Shown: positions 1 to 9,850, counted from the first letter of the stretch. The stretch is DNA of 64,000 nucleotides from Macrosoma leucophasiata (GCA_036365455.1 JAWQUS010000011.1:2996001-3060000), one strand, 5' to 3'. The notes: a model not told the origin generated them from the letters alone. Program-made: numbers and translations.

Positions 1-69
1 TTTATTTATATTGATTGATTGATTGATGGTCAATGGAAGGCGATTAATTTGTTGTTTTTTCTATCACAG

Positions 70-222
70 GGTACAGCAGCCTACTTCGGAGTTGGTTTCG
101 CGCTAAGTGTAGTAAGGATCCTCGCATCCAATCTCAAAACTCCGCTCAGAGCTCTGTCAACGATTCGCCCGAAACATTTGAAGATGGCAATGTTCTTCGG
201 CAGTTATATTGGTATTTACAGA
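70..222 (+). CDS. TMEM135: TMEM135-like exon a
   Basis: Acceptor tatcacag before 70 and donor gtacga at 223. It encodes 51 residues, starting GTAAYFGVGF and ending SYIGIYR, phase 0 at both ends. Confidence 0.8.
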
Positions 223-3200
223 GTACGATTTTCTATTGAATGCTTTTTAATTTAAAAATATCTGATAAAAATGCTAATCTATTAAATCGACACTACGAAA
301 GAGAATTAAAAATGTATAGGATTGTCATAAGCCAACGATAGATATCAGTAAGTGTTGCGAATTTTATTAATAGCCAATTACCTCAAGCGTAGCAAACGCT
401 CGGTTTTATCAATCGGACTCTAAAAATGAAATGTTATCTTTGAAAAAGGAATGTCCTTACCGTTTTAATATCATATGTCATGTCAGTGTGCAGCGAAGTT
501 TATTACACTCATTTTGCCTAAGTCGGTTGATTCGTTTTAATACTAATATTCCTCTTTCAATAAATAATAATAAGTTACAAACGTTGTATGTAGAAAGTAA
601 CCAATATTAAAAAAATACGCTAATTTGTTGGATATCCACTTAGTTCTCACTTAGCTTAGTAGAGATCCACTAGTTTCTTTGCACAACATATTAATAAAAA
701 AATGGGTATTCTTTCTACCAACAACACATTTTCGAATAAGCCTTTATTACGTCCAAGGCTGGTCCCGCAGTTTCATGCCGTTAGCCGATTGTGATAATGG
801 CCGAACATGAAGCGTTTGTTTTATCGCCCGAATGGCTTCGTCGCGTTCATCGATTTCTGGCTGACCGGGCCAGTATACATTTTTGCGAAAACAATGTCAG
901 TCTTGCGTAAACGCAGTTCTCTAACAACAGAGCAGTTCTGAGTTCTAACATAATTTTGTTTCGAATACCCCATCTTTTCATAAAATAATGACAAAATAAC
1001 GTAACTGAGTCTCAGTTCTAATAATGGTGTGTGATGGACGCTTGACCCGGGGGTTACGGGTTTTGACCCCCACACCCATACAAATATTTGAATGGACTAC
1101 AGTTTTTTTTTTGGTTCTGGATGTTTCTATGTATGTTGTGTGTATAGAACGGCAACCACGACACAGTTTAGACCTAGAGTAGAGTTTTTTCAGTATTTCA
1201 ATTAAATCGGTATTTGCAGTGAACAATTTACTATTGAATAAGCCTGTATTAGGTCAAGGCAGCTGGCCGCAGTTTCGTGCGGTTAGCTGATTGTGAAAAT
1301 GGCCGAACATGAAGCGTTTGTTTTATCGGCCCAATGGCTTCGGCGCGTTCGTCGATTTCCGGCTGACCGGAGCAGTATACATTTTTGTGAAAACAAAATG
1401 CCAGTATTGCGTAAACGCAATCCACTAACAAGAGAGTTCAAGCGGTTTTCGTACAAAAATACACCGTAAGGTGAATGCAGTTGGGTCAATTTTCTGTTGT
1501 TCTTCAGTCTGATGTTTAAAACAAGACTAGCTGATTAGAAATTGTTACACTTCATAGTTTTTCTGATACCTTTTTCTTTCGAATACTTAATCGTTTTTTT
1601 TATAATAATTAAAAAAAAACCCATAACCTTTGAAATTAGTCCAGTAATGATGTGTGACGACCTCTTGATACGAGGGCCACGCTATGCTGGCCTACTTGTA
1701 TTGGTTCTATATGTTTGTGTGTACAACGGCACCCACGACACAGGTCTTCAACTTCGGTCAACATAGAGTAGAGTTTCATCGGTATATTAATTGTGAATAG
1801 GAATATAATTTCAAAATACTGGCAATCATAAATTAATTAAAAATTTATTTACCTATATAAATAGGATAGCCAATGGATATATCATAATATTGGCTTCCTT
1901 TGGAAATATAGAGGAGCGAAGTTGTTAAATCCTGAATATCTTTTTCAGACTGTGATATGCTTATTATGCCGTAAGCGTGGCGTCGACTCGGAGCTGTACG
2001 CTTTGCCAGCAGGATACTTAGCTGGCTTGTCATTCCTGTTCAAACCAAGCCTCGGATTCGCGATAGCAGCGATGACTGGAGCTTTCAAGGTAAAATTCAC
2101 CATCATTCCAGATGAAAGACTCTCTGCTGGTCAAAAGCTTCACCCAAAGATACACAACGACTGGTCGTCGGTTCTCTTCATTCACGAGGTATATTCAATG
2201 GAGCGCACTGTATACAACATGTAACGTAAAAAAACGCAGACCGCCTTCCGCCACTCTAGTTGAATTTGTTTCGAAAATCCGAACCACCAGTGTTTAATTT
2301 TTTGTGGCATGAGGGAAGAATATGCCATAATCGCCATGCTTGGCTAGCGGATCGGCGATCGCAGTGGCGGTAGTTTTATCGCGAGATGATGCTGCCCATC
2401 TAGCGTTGTTATTTTTACTGGAATGGTTTGACTGCCATTGTTCGGTTGATTGACTGCACTAGTGGAAGAATTTTCTTCCAGTAGAATAAATTCTTCCGCT
2501 AGTAGGGGGGTGGGATCGTCATATCCCGTCGCCGGTGCAATAAAATAGATAGGTATATTCAAACATTTATTTTTTTATGTAATCTTATAATGTTTCTTTT
2601 TACAGCTATACTCAACGATATTATACGAGAAGAAGATTCTGCCAGAAAAAGTGCCGTTGCCGTTGTTGATCTACTGTTTCTGCCAAGGCACACTCTTTCA
2701 TGCTCGGTTTATGCACCCAGATGTCTGTCCTGGTTACGTGTTCAATTTGATGAATTCGGTCACTGATAGACGGTAAGACGGGTTTAATGGATTTTCTACT
2801 GGTGGTAGAGCTCCAGTGACGGATCTCGCGGGCGTAGGTACCACCGCATTACATAATATACTTGCCGCTAAATGGTAGGGTTCAGCACTATCGTGTTTCG
2901 GTCAGGTGGTAATGTACGGTACCTACTGTCATTCCCGGCACAGAGGCATAACACCTTGGGCCTCAGGAGTGGTAACGCATCTGCATTTTGACCTTGGTCT
3001 TTGTGTAAGTGTCTATAGGCTGCAGTCACCACTTAACATCAATGTGAACTGCATGCTAGTTTACCACTTCCATGACATAAAAAAAAAGTTTAAGTTTTTT
3101 GATATCTGTAAAAGTAACGGAATAATCGCTCGTACACACTTAACGATTACACCCTGTATGCATAATAATAATAATAATGGCAACCCATTATACGTCCCAC

Positions 3201-3657
3201 TGCTGGGCACGAGTCTCTCCCCTTTTTGGGGGGGAGGCCTGGAGCTTACTCCACCACGCTGCTCCAATGCGGATTGGTGGAGGTGGGTGGGTTAGTGGCC
3301 AACCCACTGTCGGATGTTTTCAAACCGCCCATTAGGCCTCCGACAAGGTTTAACGACTGCTATCCATCGATAGCAACCGGGACCGACGGCTTAACGTGCC
3401 CTCCGAAGCACGGAAACGCGCATTTAATTTGCCACTAGCGGTCACCCATCACACTACCCGACCGCGCCCGTAGTGTTTAACCGAGCAGATCGCTTACGAT
3501 CTACACCAGCCACTGGGCCATGCGCGCTTCCCTGTATGCATAAATAAAATAAATTATAAGTTTGTGCTGTAAAACTTTTATTTGTACTTTTTCCAGTATC
3601 GAGGAGCTCTACACAAACTTCACGGCAGTTTTAAAGATGGCGGAACAAATACGATAA
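70..3657 (+). CDS. TMEM135: TMEM135-like protein, last four coding exons (5' end outside window)
   Basis: Exons 70-222, 1949-2089, 2606-2772 and 3597-3657 join in frame (intron phases 0, 0, 2) with AG acceptors and GT donors into the last 173 residues of a protein, ending at TAA 3655-3657. The order of motifs follows the C-terminal half of TMEM135 as I recall it: GSYIGIYR (human GSFVSIYK), then a hydrophobic LPAGYLAGLSFLFKP stretch (human GFLAG region), then a CFCQGTLFHA segment, then a short polar tail. Vertebrate TMEM135 is a multipass protein linked to peroxisomes and mitochondria and to lipid metabolism; a similar role here is inferred. The N-terminal half lies upstream of the window. Introns carry S1, S2 and R2 repeats. 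It converges on the Kunitz gene. Homology is by memory; splice phases are read directly. Confidence 0.85.
734..1795. repeat. Diverged tandem duplication in TMEM135 intron 1
   Basis: Two direct units, about 734-1235 and 1236-1795, both start GAATAAGCC. Each carries a shared segment (GGCCGAACATGAAGCGTTTG) followed by an S5-type tail (GGTTCT...ACGACACAG at 1118-1170 and 1695-1745). The units are clearly diverged, so the duplication is old. Confidence 0.7.
1949..2089 (+). CDS. TMEM135: TMEM135-like exon b
   Basis: Acceptor tttttcag before 1949 and donor gtaaaa at 2090. It encodes 47 residues with a C-rich start (TVICLLCRKRG) and the hydrophobic AGYLAGLSFLF segment, phase 0 at both ends. Confidence 0.85.
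2302..2545 (+). repeat. R2 dispersed repeat
   Basis: Member of a family sharing a GCGATCGCAGTGGCG block, a TTCGGTTGATTGACTGCACT block and a GTGGGATCGTC end. It lies in TMEM135 intron 2. Other members are at 4650, 41748, 53728, 59183, 59617, 60368 and 63205. Confidence 0.65.
2606..2772 (+). CDS. TMEM135: TMEM135-like exon c
   Basis: Acceptor ttttacag before 2606 and donor gtaaga at 2773. It encodes 55 residues plus two bases of a split Arg codon; it contains LPLLIYCFCQGTLFHARF. Confidence 0.85.
2798..3087 (+). mobile_element. S1 SINE, near full length
   Basis: Family description: S1 is about 290 bp. It begins ACTGGTGGTAG, then a hairpin GAGCTCC-N6-GGAGCTC, and ends with TGCATGCTTGTTTGCCACTT and an A-rich tail. 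About 36 copies or fragments occur here on both strands. No clean tRNA A/B boxes were seen. This copy ends in an A9 run in TMEM135 intron 3. Confidence 0.85.
3152..3543 (-). mobile_element. S2 5S rRNA-like SINE with 14 bp target-site duplication
   Basis: The element (about 3166-3529) is in minus orientation. Its 5' part, read on the minus strand, contains GATGGGTGACCGC (plus-strand 3439-3452), which resembles the box C region of 5S rRNA, preceded by a GGTGTAGATCG...GATCTGCTCGG block. It ends in a (TTA)n tail. The 14 bp CCCTGTATGCATAA flanks it at 3152-3165 and 3530-3543. It lies in TMEM135 intron 3. Confidence 0.75.
3597..3657 (+). CDS. TMEM135: TMEM135-like terminal exon d
   Basis: Acceptor ttttccag before 3597. 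The exon completes the split Arg codon, adds 19 residues (IEELYTNFTAVLKMAEQIR) and stops with TAA. Confidence 0.8.
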
Positions 3658-3799
3658 TTTATTTAAGAAAATTATTATGTAGCAAAATTATTTTAATATC
3701 GATCCCTCACATGAGTGAAACTAATTAAAAAGTTTTTATGGACAGCGTGTTCTTCCTTATATTTATATTCACAGTTTAAATAATTACACCATAACTGTA

Positions 3800-3805
3800 A
3801 ATAAA
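3800..3805 (+). other. TMEM135: Candidate poly(A) signal for TMEM135
   Basis: AATAAA lies 143 bp after the TAA stop, in AT-rich 3' untranslated sequence. Confidence 0.5.
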
Positions 3806-4169
3806 TCTTAACTAAACGTATTTAAATACAAAATGTTGCAAGATGATATCTACCAGGGGATGGGGATGGGGGATAGAATAATTTAATCATATTTCTATTG
3901 GCATAAATACAATGGCGGCCAAAAAATGGTCTATTTTCTGTATCAATAATAAAAAAGAAAGCTTAATGACGATTTTTTGTATAGATATAATAAATAAATC
4001 CGAAACTCGTGCCAAGTTTTCAACAATTCAATTTGGTTTCCCTATCCAACTTTTTTTAATTGTGATTTTAATTGACTGTGAGATTGTGATGGCTTTATTA
4101 TTTGTTAAGTTTCTTTTTCTATTTCTGACACCCGAAAGACATTTAATTATATGTTAATTACCTACGAAA
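3806..4169. other. No gene seen
   Basis: AT-rich sequence after the TMEM135 stop. Open frames here are short and lack coding character. Confidence 0.5.
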
Positions 4170-4350
4170 GAGACAATCGGCTAGTTTCGACTTCGTAGAG
4201 CGTTATCTCTGCTGCACACTGCCTACATAAGCACTGATGGTCCGGTATTGGTCCAAAGTTGATATAACTGGTCGACAATTATTGAAACGTCACTTAGGTA
4301 AGTTGCGAAAGAGATAACGCTCTACAGACCCGAAATAAGCCGAAGTCTCC
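4170..4350. mobile_element. M5 inverted-repeat MITE-like element
   Basis: About 40 bp arms at 4170-4210 and 4309-4350 are inverted copies, including a perfect AGAGCGTTATCTCT core. The loop is about 98 bp. No protein is encoded. Confidence 0.65.
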
Positions 4351-4649
4351 TTCCTAAGGTCGATATGCGATATTTCCTTGTTGGAACCTTGACCTATTTG
4401 TGATAATGTTTGATTTTTTCAGTAATCAAAATTTTGATGAAACATGCTAATGAAATTAATGTTATGTTTGTCTCAGAAATTGAAAAGGATAGATGGGTTT
4501 ATATATGAAAAACGTTTTGTAAATAAAATTGTTTTTGAAAATTTGTTTTTTTTTATTCCTCACTGGTTAGACATTTCTGTTGTAGTAAAATGCAAACGTT
4601 TCACGAATTCGACGATAATACCTAAACCATCGTCATCATATCAGCCGAA

Positions 4650-4915
4650 AGATGTTTACTGGTGGACCAAATCCTCCCCATACGGGGGATATGCCACAAT
4701 CGCCACGCTTGGCATGCGGATTGGCGATCGCAGTGGCGATAATTTTAAAGCACGACACAGCTGCACATACTACGTTATTGCTATTACCACCGTCCCATTT
4801 GAATAGTATAACCGCCATTGTTCGTTTGACTGACTGCTCTAGTGGAATTATTCTCTCCCAGAAGAAAGTTCTTCCACAAGTGGGTGGTGGGATCGCCACG
4901 ACCCGACGCTGAACG
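4650..4915 (+). repeat. R2 dispersed repeat
   Basis: Shares GGCGATCGCAGTGGCGATA, CCATTGTTCGTTTGACTGAC and GTGGGATCGCCACGACCC with the copy at 2302. Confidence 0.65.
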
Positions 4916-5184
4916 TGTAAGCTATTTGTTAATCTATTAATGTTATTGGACGATGTGTTTCCACCTTAAATATTAAAGGAGGGCTCCCATACATCAAACG
5001 TATTTTTTAACTACCTATTTTGTACTCGATCTTATAAAAAAGTAAACAAATAAATATTTACAAAAAGTAAACGTTTTCTAACAACTAGAACAGTAAAATT
5101 ATTTGTATATCATTATTTATTTTGAAAGATAATTTGTGAAAGTGTCAGCTTTCTATTACGGTTTTTGAGATACAGCCTGGTGAC

Positions 5185-5255
5185 TGACAGACAGACAGCG
5201 GAGGCTTAGTAATAGGATCCCGTTTTTACCTTTTAGGTACGGAACACTAAAAATC
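5185..5255 (+). repeat. R3-type repeat, 3' end fragment
   Basis: (ACAG)n followed by TTTTACCTTTTAGGTACGGAAC, as at the 3' end of R3 (40745-40829). Confidence 0.5.
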
Positions 5256-5311
5256 ATCCATTTGAACTGTACACTTCTATACCACCTGTGTTGATAAGCT
5301 ACATAGAAAAA

Positions 5312-5600
5312 TGACGTGACTGTAATCCTCGAAGGGGTGGGCAAAGGTAAATGCAAATGCAAACTCCCACGATTCGCTGATTACATTTTGGCCCATGAAA
5401 CAGGTGGCGAGCCTGTTGACATTTCCTGGCACATTCCCAAACTTCGAGGTACTGGAAAATTTCCAGGAAATGATAAAATCCCAATGGAACCAGAGAAGAA
5501 GGACTTTAAACCATTATCTCTGATAGCTCCCTACCCGGGAAGCAAACCCGGAACTCCAGCGTAGTAATAATGATCTGCTACCGCTAGGCTACTCAGGCAG
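5312..5600 (-). mobile_element. S3 tRNA-derived SINE
   Basis: Family description: read on the minus strand, S3 starts CTGCCTCGGTAGCCTAGTGG (pol III A-box-like) and has a GGGTTCGATTCC B-box-like block, then a body, ending ...GGATTACAGGCGTGAAGTTA. This copy is complete but diverged in the B box. Confidence 0.7.
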
Positions 5601-5636
5601 TTTCATTGGAAAAGATGTTCATTTCGTTCAATTTTC

Positions 5637-5918
5637 ACTGGCGGTAGAGCTCCAGTAACGGAGATCGCGGGCGTAGGCACCATCGCATTACCTAATATAC
5701 TTGCCGCTAAATGGTAGTGTTTACCATTATCGTGTTCCGGTCCGGTGGTAATGTACGGCCCTGTAATTTCCGGCACAGAGGCATAACATGTCAGGCCTCA
5801 GGAGTGGTAACGCATCTGCATTTTGACCTTGGTCTTTGTGTGGGTGTCTTTAGGCTGCAGTCATCACTTAACATCAATGTGAACTGCATGCTTGTTTGCC
5901 ACTTCCATTACACAAAAA
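5637..5918 (+). mobile_element. S1 SINE, near full length
   Basis: Complete S1, antisense to the Kunitz gene. It starts 27 bp after that gene's stop codon and therefore lies in its 3' untranslated region. Confidence 0.85.
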
Positions 5919-5945
5919 GAATGAACAGAAAATACGACAGTAACT

Positions 5946-6167
5946 CTAAGACTTTTTATTATTCAAATGGAAAGTATAATGTGTATAATGATAACCTGAA
6001 ATAGAATCTATAAATGAATAATTTGACCGTTGCTGTTTTTTTGTTGACAGTCGGTAGTTGATGGTAGCGTTCGGATGGTTGACCACCAATACTTTTTTCA
6101 GCAACTTGTCCGATTTAGTGAGTCGTTTGGGCCAATCTTTTGATTCATATAAGCAACCTTTTTCACA
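5946..6167 (-). CDS. Kunitz exon 3 (domain 2 end plus basic tail)
   Basis: Acceptor atttcag at 6168-6170. It starts CEKGC, giving the missing C-3-C pair of domain 2, then a Lys/Tyr/His-rich tail to TAG 5946-5948. Confidence 0.8.
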   Translation of the reverse strand, partial: CEKGCLYESKDWPKRLTKSDKLLKKVLVVNHPNATINYRLSTKKQQRSNYSFIDSISGYHYTHYTFHLNNKKS

Positions 6168-8519
6168 CTGAAATGTCAAATGATGTGAATAAGGGTTCAT
6201 ACCCGCTGTCCCCGAGCCCCGTGTCCCCGTGCGCCGTGTCCCCGTCACGGGAACAGCGGGACGTCTGTAAATTTCTTTCCTTTGCTCCCTATGACGGGGA
6301 CACGGCGCACGGGGACAACGGGAATAAACTTGAAAAATCCTTTCTATACTTATACGAAAGGATCCCACTGCAGAATCATTTCGTTCATTCAGATATGCTG
6401 CAAACCTTATTTTTACGCATATCTATAATCTAGTTGATATATATCCACTCAGCTGCCTCTCAAAAAATGGCTGCAAAATTTTTTTTGTATTTTTTTTTTG
6501 CGACAGATTTTTTTTTAACTTGTTTTTACTATAAAATAGTGTCCACTTCACGGTAAAATCACGGCTGCCGTTGCGAACTTGGCCGCTTTTACATATTTTC
6601 TCTCCGCCCCGATAATTTTTTACTTCCATAACAAACATTTTTTATTTATATATCAAATCAAAGCTTTTGATTTTCTCATTCTTATGATATAAGGAAGTCA
6701 ATTTAAATCGGCCGCAAATAAGAGTTGCTGGCAGTTAAATATAAAATAATTTAATAAAAAAAACTTGCGGCTAAATCTTGATTGGCAACCTAGTGGATAT
6801 AATATATTCTCTAGATTATAAATATGCATAAAAATAAGGTTTGCAGCATATGTGTATGAACGAAATGATTCTGCAGTGGGATCCTTTCCTATTAGTATAG
6901 AAAGTTTTTTTCAAGTTTATTCCAGTTGTCCCCGTGCGCCGTGTCACCGTCACAGAGACAACGGAAAAGAAATGTACAGATGTCCCGTACCTTTATTATT
7001 ATAAAAAGGAAATATTTGTGTTTTTGTACGTATGTTTGTAACGTTTTCACACAAAAACTACTGAAGCGATGTGGACTTTGGTAGCTCAGTTGGGAGAGCG
7101 GCTGGACTAAAAATCGCTATGGTCTAGGGTTCCTGCCTGAAGAACATTTTTCCAAAAAAAATTCACCCGGTTGTGTTATTGCGAAAAAATAATATAAAAA
7201 CAATCATTTTTGTTAAGACACTTAGTTCAATTTAAATTTTTCATCGATTATGAAAAAACAATCGCAATCCTATACATTATCACACTATAGGCACAGTACA
7301 AATATGAACAGTATGGAAACTACGTACAAAACGTTCGAAACGGCACACTAACACAAACATGCGCATCGACGCTCGATGTAGCGAGTGACTCAGTACTGCA
7401 GAAAACCGCTTAGAGGCCTCGTCGATGCTCATGCTTGTGTGAGTGTGACGTTTCAACGTTTTGTACGTAGTTTCCACACTGTTCATATTTGTACTGTGCT
7501 ATAGGAAAGGTGAAAGATTGATGTTCATTCATAGGGTCGGCACTTTTTGAATTCGACAATCTAATAGCGGCTACAGACTCCCGTGAGAAGTCTCACCGGG
7601 AAATCTTGCCGCGAAATTGTCAGAGGCAACTCACCCAATACGAGAAATAGCGAGCGCGAGAACGAGATAACAAGAAAGCGACGCTTCTCAGGTGTTTTCG
7701 GCCTGAGTTTGGCGGGTTAAGCAGTAATTTTTAAGAGTTCGTAAGGTGATAAAAAGTGTCAATAATTATCTTACCTCTTCCCTGCTTCCAAAGTTATTTT
7801 TATTTCCACCGCAACCAGAATATATAGTTTTCTTGCAGACTTGCCACATTGAGTCGTAGTACCATCTGGGTATGGCTCCAAAACAGAATCCGTAGTCCCA
7901 TGATAGCTCACAGAACCTTGGACGGTGGACTTATAAAAGAAATGGTGTTAGTTGTCATCACCAACACGGCCTAACCTAAGATTTCTTATTGTTCGTGGAC
8001 CCTATATGGCTCACTTGCTGCTTCAGGGATTTAAGCCTACTTTATGAAATAATATAGAGAAAAATCTCTGAGTATCTTTGGCCGGTCCAAAGGGAATAAT
8101 AACGTATCGCATAAATATACGTAGAAATGTATTGTTCTGTACAATAAGTGGCAAGCTTATTAACCAAATTCCAAGAATGGTAACGGAAAACTTCTGGGCA
8201 GTGCATAAATCCCAATTGCGTCTATTCCCACCCCAACGATCTAAATACTGAAATGAGTCAAGCCACTACTATAACGCTGGAGTCCTGTAGCGGCATAGTA
8301 GTGGCTTGACTCATTTGATGAATAACTTACGTTTCCCATCTGGTTTATTCAGACAACTGTCTATACATTCTTCCAAGGAAAAGAACCGATTACCGTTGCC
8401 CTGGCAACCACCCCAGCTGAAGGTGGAGCAGTTCTTGATTGGTGGTTCATAGAAGAACATGGTTATACCGGCTCGGCATGGTCCAGGGTCTGGCTCCAGA
8501 AGACAAGTTCTTGATATTA
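5946..8519 (-). CDS. Two-domain Kunitz/BPTI protein, last three exons
   Basis: Minus-strand exons 8331-8519, 7775-7929 and 5946-6167 join in frame (phases 1 and 0) into 187 residues. Both domains keep the exact Kunitz cysteine spacing C-8-C-15-C-7-C-12-C-3-C. Domain 1 is whole within its exon, with Arg at the expected P1 site (GPCRAG). Domain 2 has RWYYD and CGGNKNNF, Phe at P1 (GFCFGA), and an intron directly before its fifth cysteine. A basic 68-residue tail follows, with an N-glycosylation sequon (NAT). Kunitz domains usually inhibit serine proteases in the extracellular space. Arg suggests a trypsin-like target for domain 1 and Phe a chymotrypsin-like one for domain 2, both inferred. The exon preceding domain 1 must end in phase 1; it was not identified, so signal peptide and total length are unknown. 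It could be part of a larger multi-Kunitz protein. Confidence 0.85.
6200..6988. mobile_element. M1 long inverted-repeat element
   Basis: Arms of roughly 210-230 bp (about 6257-6470 and 6765-6988) are inverted copies. They include GGGACAAC/GTTGTCCCC GC-rich parts, TTTCTATAC, GGATCCCACTGCAGAATCAT and TATAATCTAG. A second small inverted GC-rich block (CCCGCTGT...ACAGCGGG, 6200-6260) sits at the left edge. No open frame suggests a transposase. Related copies are at 53833 and 60676. Confidence 0.75.
6993..7072 (+). repeat. Dispersed repeat fragment
   Basis: AAGGAAATATTTGTGTTTTT...AAAACTACTGAAGCGATG resembles the common lepidopteran repeat whose other parts are seen at 10340 and 33205. Assignment is tentative. 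Confidence 0.35.
7074..7198 (+). mobile_element. S4 tRNA-derived SINE, decayed
   Basis: Starts ACTTTGGTAGCTCAGTTGG (A-box-like D-arm). The B box is degraded to GGGTTCCTGCC. The tail GTTATTGCGAAAAAATAATA matches other S4 tails. Confidence 0.55.
7286..7504. mobile_element. M2 palindromic MITE with 5 bp TSD
   Basis: The 209 bp element 7291-7499 is almost wholly two inverted ~85 bp arms starting GCACAGTACAAATATGAACA. TATAG flanks it directly at 7286-7290 and 7500-7504. Confidence 0.75.
7775..7929 (-). CDS. Kunitz exon 2 (domain 2, first four cysteines)
   Basis: Acceptor ttttataag; donor gtaaga at 7769-7774. The first two bases complete a Leu codon, then 51 codons ending GSREE, exactly 12 residues after the fourth cysteine. 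Confidence 0.85.
8251..8316. repeat. Perfect 22 bp inverted repeat in the Kunitz intron
   Basis: 8251-8272 and 8295-8316 are exact reverse complements containing TGAGTCA, with a 22 bp loop. The right arm ends 8 bp before the donor hexamer of Kunitz exon 1. Confidence 0.75.
8331..8519 (-). CDS. Kunitz exon 1 (complete domain 1)
   Basis: Acceptor (ttcag on minus) at 8520-8522; donor gtaagt at 8325-8330. It encodes 62 residues with cysteines at residues 5, 14, 30, 38, 51 and 55. An NCS sequon sits at the third cysteine. Confidence 0.85.
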
Positions 8520-8554
8520 CTGAAATTTTTGGTACTTCTTGACTTTCTCGCTTT

Positions 8555-8690
8555 ACTGGTGGTAGAGTCTAGTGTAGGAGTTCGAGGGCGTAGGCATCTC
8601 AGGATTACCTATTCTATCTGCCGCCAAATGGTAGTGTTCAGTACTATCGTGTTCCGGTTAGATGATAAAATATTATTATAGCCCTGTAAT
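8555..8690 (+). mobile_element. S1 SINE, 5' half, decayed
   Basis: Matches the S1 5' half from ACTGGTGGTAG to GCCCTGTAATAAC, diverged. Confidence 0.6.
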
Positions 8691-8734
8691 AACAAATGGA
8701 AAAAAAATGTTATTACCCCGTAATAACAAAAAAA

Positions 8735-8832
8735 AATGGAAAAAACCCAATAGAACCAAACATAAAACTGATAGCCCTTGACTCGGGCTTCGAACCCAGG
8801 TATTCTACCCAGGATTCGTAGCGTAGTAGTGG
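8735..8832 (-). mobile_element. S3 SINE fragment
   Basis: Contains CCCAATAGAACC and a TTCGAACCC complement of the B box, then GCGTAGTAGTGGTA. Confidence 0.5.
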
Positions 8833-8869
8833 TATAAAATTATAAAATAACTTTTATACCACTACTTTC

Positions 8870-9160
8870 ACTGGTGGTAGCTCCAGTGACGGAGCTCGCG
8901 TGCGTAGGCACCACCGCATTACCTAATATACCTACTTGCCTCTGAATGGTAGTGTTTAGCACTATCGTGTTCCAGTCAGGTGGTAATGTACGGCCCTGTA
9001 ATTTCCGGCACAGATGTATAACACCTTAGGCCTCAGGAGTGGTAACGCATCTGCATTTTGACCTTGGTCTTCGTGTTAGTGTCTATAGGCTGCAGTCATC
9101 ACATAACATCAATGTGAACTGCATGCTTGTTTGCCACTTCCATTATTTAAAAAAAAAAAA
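8870..9160 (+). mobile_element. S1 SINE, near full length
   Basis: Complete S1 ending in A12. Confidence 0.85.
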
Positions 9161-9597
9161 CGTCTCACTAAATAAAAATCACAATATTTGTACCAGCAGG
9201 TTCAAAAACAGTAGACTTAACAACCAAAGGATAATACGTATTGAACGTTATTTTAGCAAAACAACCGATGTATTGTATGGACGTCAAACATGCACAAATT
9301 GATATATATTTCCGTACGAAGCAAACTATAAAGTAAATTGTATCACACATTTCTATTGAATCGCGCGGTAGCAATGAATATAAAAAATGAAATGTTCAAA
9401 ATGGCTTTTTTATTAAAAAACATATTGCTCTCGTTATAAAAATAGAGATTTTTATGTTGAACGATATATCGAATCGTTTTATTAGAGGTTGTGATTGAAT
9501 GCACAGGTTTGCTTTGTTCAATTCTTTCGGTACAATGTTTTGATAAAAATTATATATATTGAAGAGGAAGTCATATGGTCGTTTGAAATATGTTTTT
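9161..9597. other. No feature seen
   Basis: AT-rich; open frames are short and show no recognisable protein. Confidence 0.45.
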
Positions 9598-9785
9598 TGA
9601 CGTGACAACGTCTTAAATTAGGTTGCGGATCGGAGTCACTCATGAAAAAGTGTAACGCCCGGTAACGTAACGATGAGTCACCGAACGAGAGAGAGGCCTG
9701 CCGGACCGGCGAATGCCTTTCTACCGAGAAAAAGACGTTGTCACGTAAAATCTTCGCCCGTAAAACCGACTTTACAGGCAACCAG
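9598..9785 (+). repeat. R1 188 bp conserved element
   Basis: Family description: R1 starts TGACGTGACAACGTC and ends AAACCGACTTTACAGGCAACCAG. It has an internal inverted repeat ACGTGACAACGTCT / AGACGTTGTCACGT and usually T runs on both sides. Five copies in the window differ at only a few positions. This copy differs from the others mainly at GGATCGG. Confidence 0.8.
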
Positions 9786-9850
9786 TTTTTCATTATTATT
9801 AGGGGACACCATGACACACCCGACTAAAGTTCAATACAAACGCAAATTTT

